8,044 nucleotides of DNA from Bacillota bacterium (GTDB lineage Bacteria > Bacillota > Clostridia > Tissierellales > Peptoniphilaceae), in NCBI GenBank assembly GCA_023394215.1, contig JAEXBH010000028.1, positions 1-8,044 on the forward strand, in the 5' to 3' direction. The notes beneath the pieces were generated by a model. That model was not told where the DNA came from, ran no database searches, and worked only from the letters and a program-made list of their open reading frames with translations. Positions 7,318 through 8,044 of this stretch are shown piece after piece; the stretch's first letter is position 1, and the number at the start of each line of letters is the position of its first letter. A program made the position numbers and the translations under genes.

Positions 7318-7324
7318 GAGGTGA
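7318..7324 (+). promoter_or_regulatory. Ribosome binding site that sets the barnase start at 7330
   Basis: GAGGTGA lies 5 bases before ATG 7330. It excludes the longer open frame beginning at 7195, whose first 61 bases lie inside the tmRNA gene on the other strand and have no ribosome site. The in-frame GTG at 7321 is part of this site and is therefore not the start. Confidence 0.85.
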
Positions 7325-7329
7325 CAAAT

Positions 7330-7797
7330 ATGAAAAATTATAAGATAATAATAGATCTGATATTATCCCTAACTTTATTTATGGGATTATTATCTTCCTG
7401 TAAAAAAATTGATAAGGGTAAAATTCAAAATTCCATTGAAAACAAAGAAGAAGCTTTGGATGAAAACGGCAGCTACTACAATAAGGATGATGTTATATCA
7501 TACCTTATAAGCTATGAAAAACTTCCAAAAAACTATATCAGGAAAAAGGAAGCCCAAGGTATGGGCTGGATCGCCAGCGAAGGAAATCTTTGGAAGGTTA
7601 CGGATAAGATGGTTATAGGAGGGGATAAATTTTCAAATCGAGAAGAAAAACTTCCTAAGAAAAATGGCAGAATTTACTATGAGGCTGATGTTAACTATAA
7701 GGGTGGCAAAAGAGGTGCTGAAAGAATAATCTACTCCAACGACGGACTTATATTTTATACATCAGATCACTATAAAACTTTTGAGAGGATTAAATGA
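7330..7797 (+). CDS. Barnase-family guanyl-preferring ribonuclease, lipoprotein form
   Basis: A complete 155-residue protein of the microbial N1/barnase RNase family, which cleaves single-stranded RNA after guanine by transesterification. Residues 46-155 align without a gap to the 110 residues of mature Bacillus amyloliquefaciens barnase (offset 45). All key residues are present: K72 (K27), W80 (W35), E118 (E73, general base), R128 (R83), R132 (R87) and H147 (H102, general acid). Clear shared motifs are GGDKFSNRE, YYEADVNY and TSDHYKTFERI. Residues 1-24 form a signal with a lipobox, LSSC, and C24 as the acylated residue. The enzyme should therefore be tethered outside the membrane, whereas classical barnase is secreted as a soluble protein. 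Residues 25-60 would be a short linker. The ATG has a GAGGTGA site. The stop overlaps the barstar start (ATGA), so toxin and inhibitor are translationally coupled. Likely roles are nutrient RNA use or attack on neighbours. Confidence 0.95.
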   Translation: MKNYKIIIDLILSLTLFMGLLSSCKKIDKGKIQNSIENKEEALDENGSYYNKDDVISYLISYEKLPKNYIRKKEAQGMGWIASEGNLWKVTDKMVIGGDKFSNREEKLPKKNGRIYYEADVNYKGGKRGAERIIYSNDGLIFYTSDHYKTFERIK

Positions 7798-8044
7798 AAA
7801 AAATTTTAAATTTCAAACATATTAAAAATATAGAAGATTTTCATGATTATATGGAAATTAAACTTGCTCTTCCCAAGCATTACGGAAGAAACCTTGATGG
7901 ACTTTGGGATATTTTGGAAGAAGAAAACAGTCTTCGCTTGGAAATATTAAATGCTTATGATATTTTAAGATTGGGGATTTATGGCAAGAAAATCTTAGAC
8001 CTTTTTATAGATTTGGGACCTGAAAAGATTAAACTTAAGAGGGG
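7794..8044 (+). CDS. Barstar-family ribonuclease inhibitor (partial, C-terminus beyond the right edge)
   Basis: The visible 83 residues cover most of a family whose members are about 90 residues long. Barstar binds barnase in the cytoplasm and plugs its active site, protecting the producer before export. The signature LALPKHYGRNLDGLWDILEEE is clear, and D35 and D39 match the barnase-contact aspartates of Bacillus barstar. Y29 of that protein is H29 here, and the position of E76 appears to be D73 in FID. There is no signal peptide, in keeping with a cytosolic inhibitor. The start codon overlaps the barnase stop codon by four bases, so the two proteins are made from one message. The last few residues and any following genes lie outside the window. 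Confidence 0.93.
   Translation, partial: MKKILNFKHIKNIEDFHDYMEIKLALPKHYGRNLDGLWDILEEENSLRLEILNAYDILRLGIYGKKILDLFIDLGPEKIKLKR

Noticed and set aside
7195..7329. Upstream extension of the barnase frame to the ATG at 7195
   Set aside because: The extension overlaps the 5' part of ssrA on the other strand and has no ribosome site. ATG 7330 has GAGGTGA at good spacing and begins a canonical lipoprotein signal.

Overview
The window is AT-rich and its composition, codon use, strong AAGGAGG-type ribosome binding sites and gene families all point to a low-GC Gram-positive bacterium (Firmicutes). A surface zinc protease with aromatic cell-wall-binding repeats suggests a host-associated anaerobe, perhaps of the Peptoniphilus/Parvimonas/Anaerococcus type. 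The genus is an inference and is not settled by this sequence.

Layout from left to right. Positions 1-4889 (minus strand) hold most of one very large gene that runs off the left edge. It encodes an exported M26/ZmpA-like zinc metalloprotease with a HELTH active site, a long repetitive stalk and C-terminal choline-binding-like repeats. Positions 4890-5180 are a gene-free AT-rich spacer with a perfect TTGACCG/CGGTCAA inverted repeat near the protease start. Positions 5181-6575 (minus) encode a complete MATE-family multidrug/sodium efflux transporter. Its roughly 155-nt leader has a strong sigma-A-type promoter (TTGACT-17-TATAAT). The promoter is followed at once by two tandem hairpins, each ending in a T-run and each carrying the same 16-nt box although their stems differ. 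This looks like a transcription-attenuation or riboswitch-like control region, and I do not recognise its class. Positions 6861-7255 (minus) hold the tmRNA gene (ssrA) with its terminator, and its promoter lies at 7267-7295. From 7330 rightward (plus) lies a two-gene operon. The first gene is a barnase-family ribonuclease with a lipoprotein signal and all catalytic residues. The second, overlapping by four bases (ATGA), is its inhibitor barstar, cut off by the right edge.

How the parts relate: barnase and barstar form an exported nuclease plus cytosolic immunity pair. The protease is a second surface effector. The MATE pump is probably induced through its leader RNA. tmRNA is a housekeeping ribosome-rescue gene, divergent from the barnase operon across only 74 bp. 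No insertion sequence, CRISPR array, phage gene or tRNA gene was seen. The most novel element is the tandem-hairpin leader of the MATE gene.
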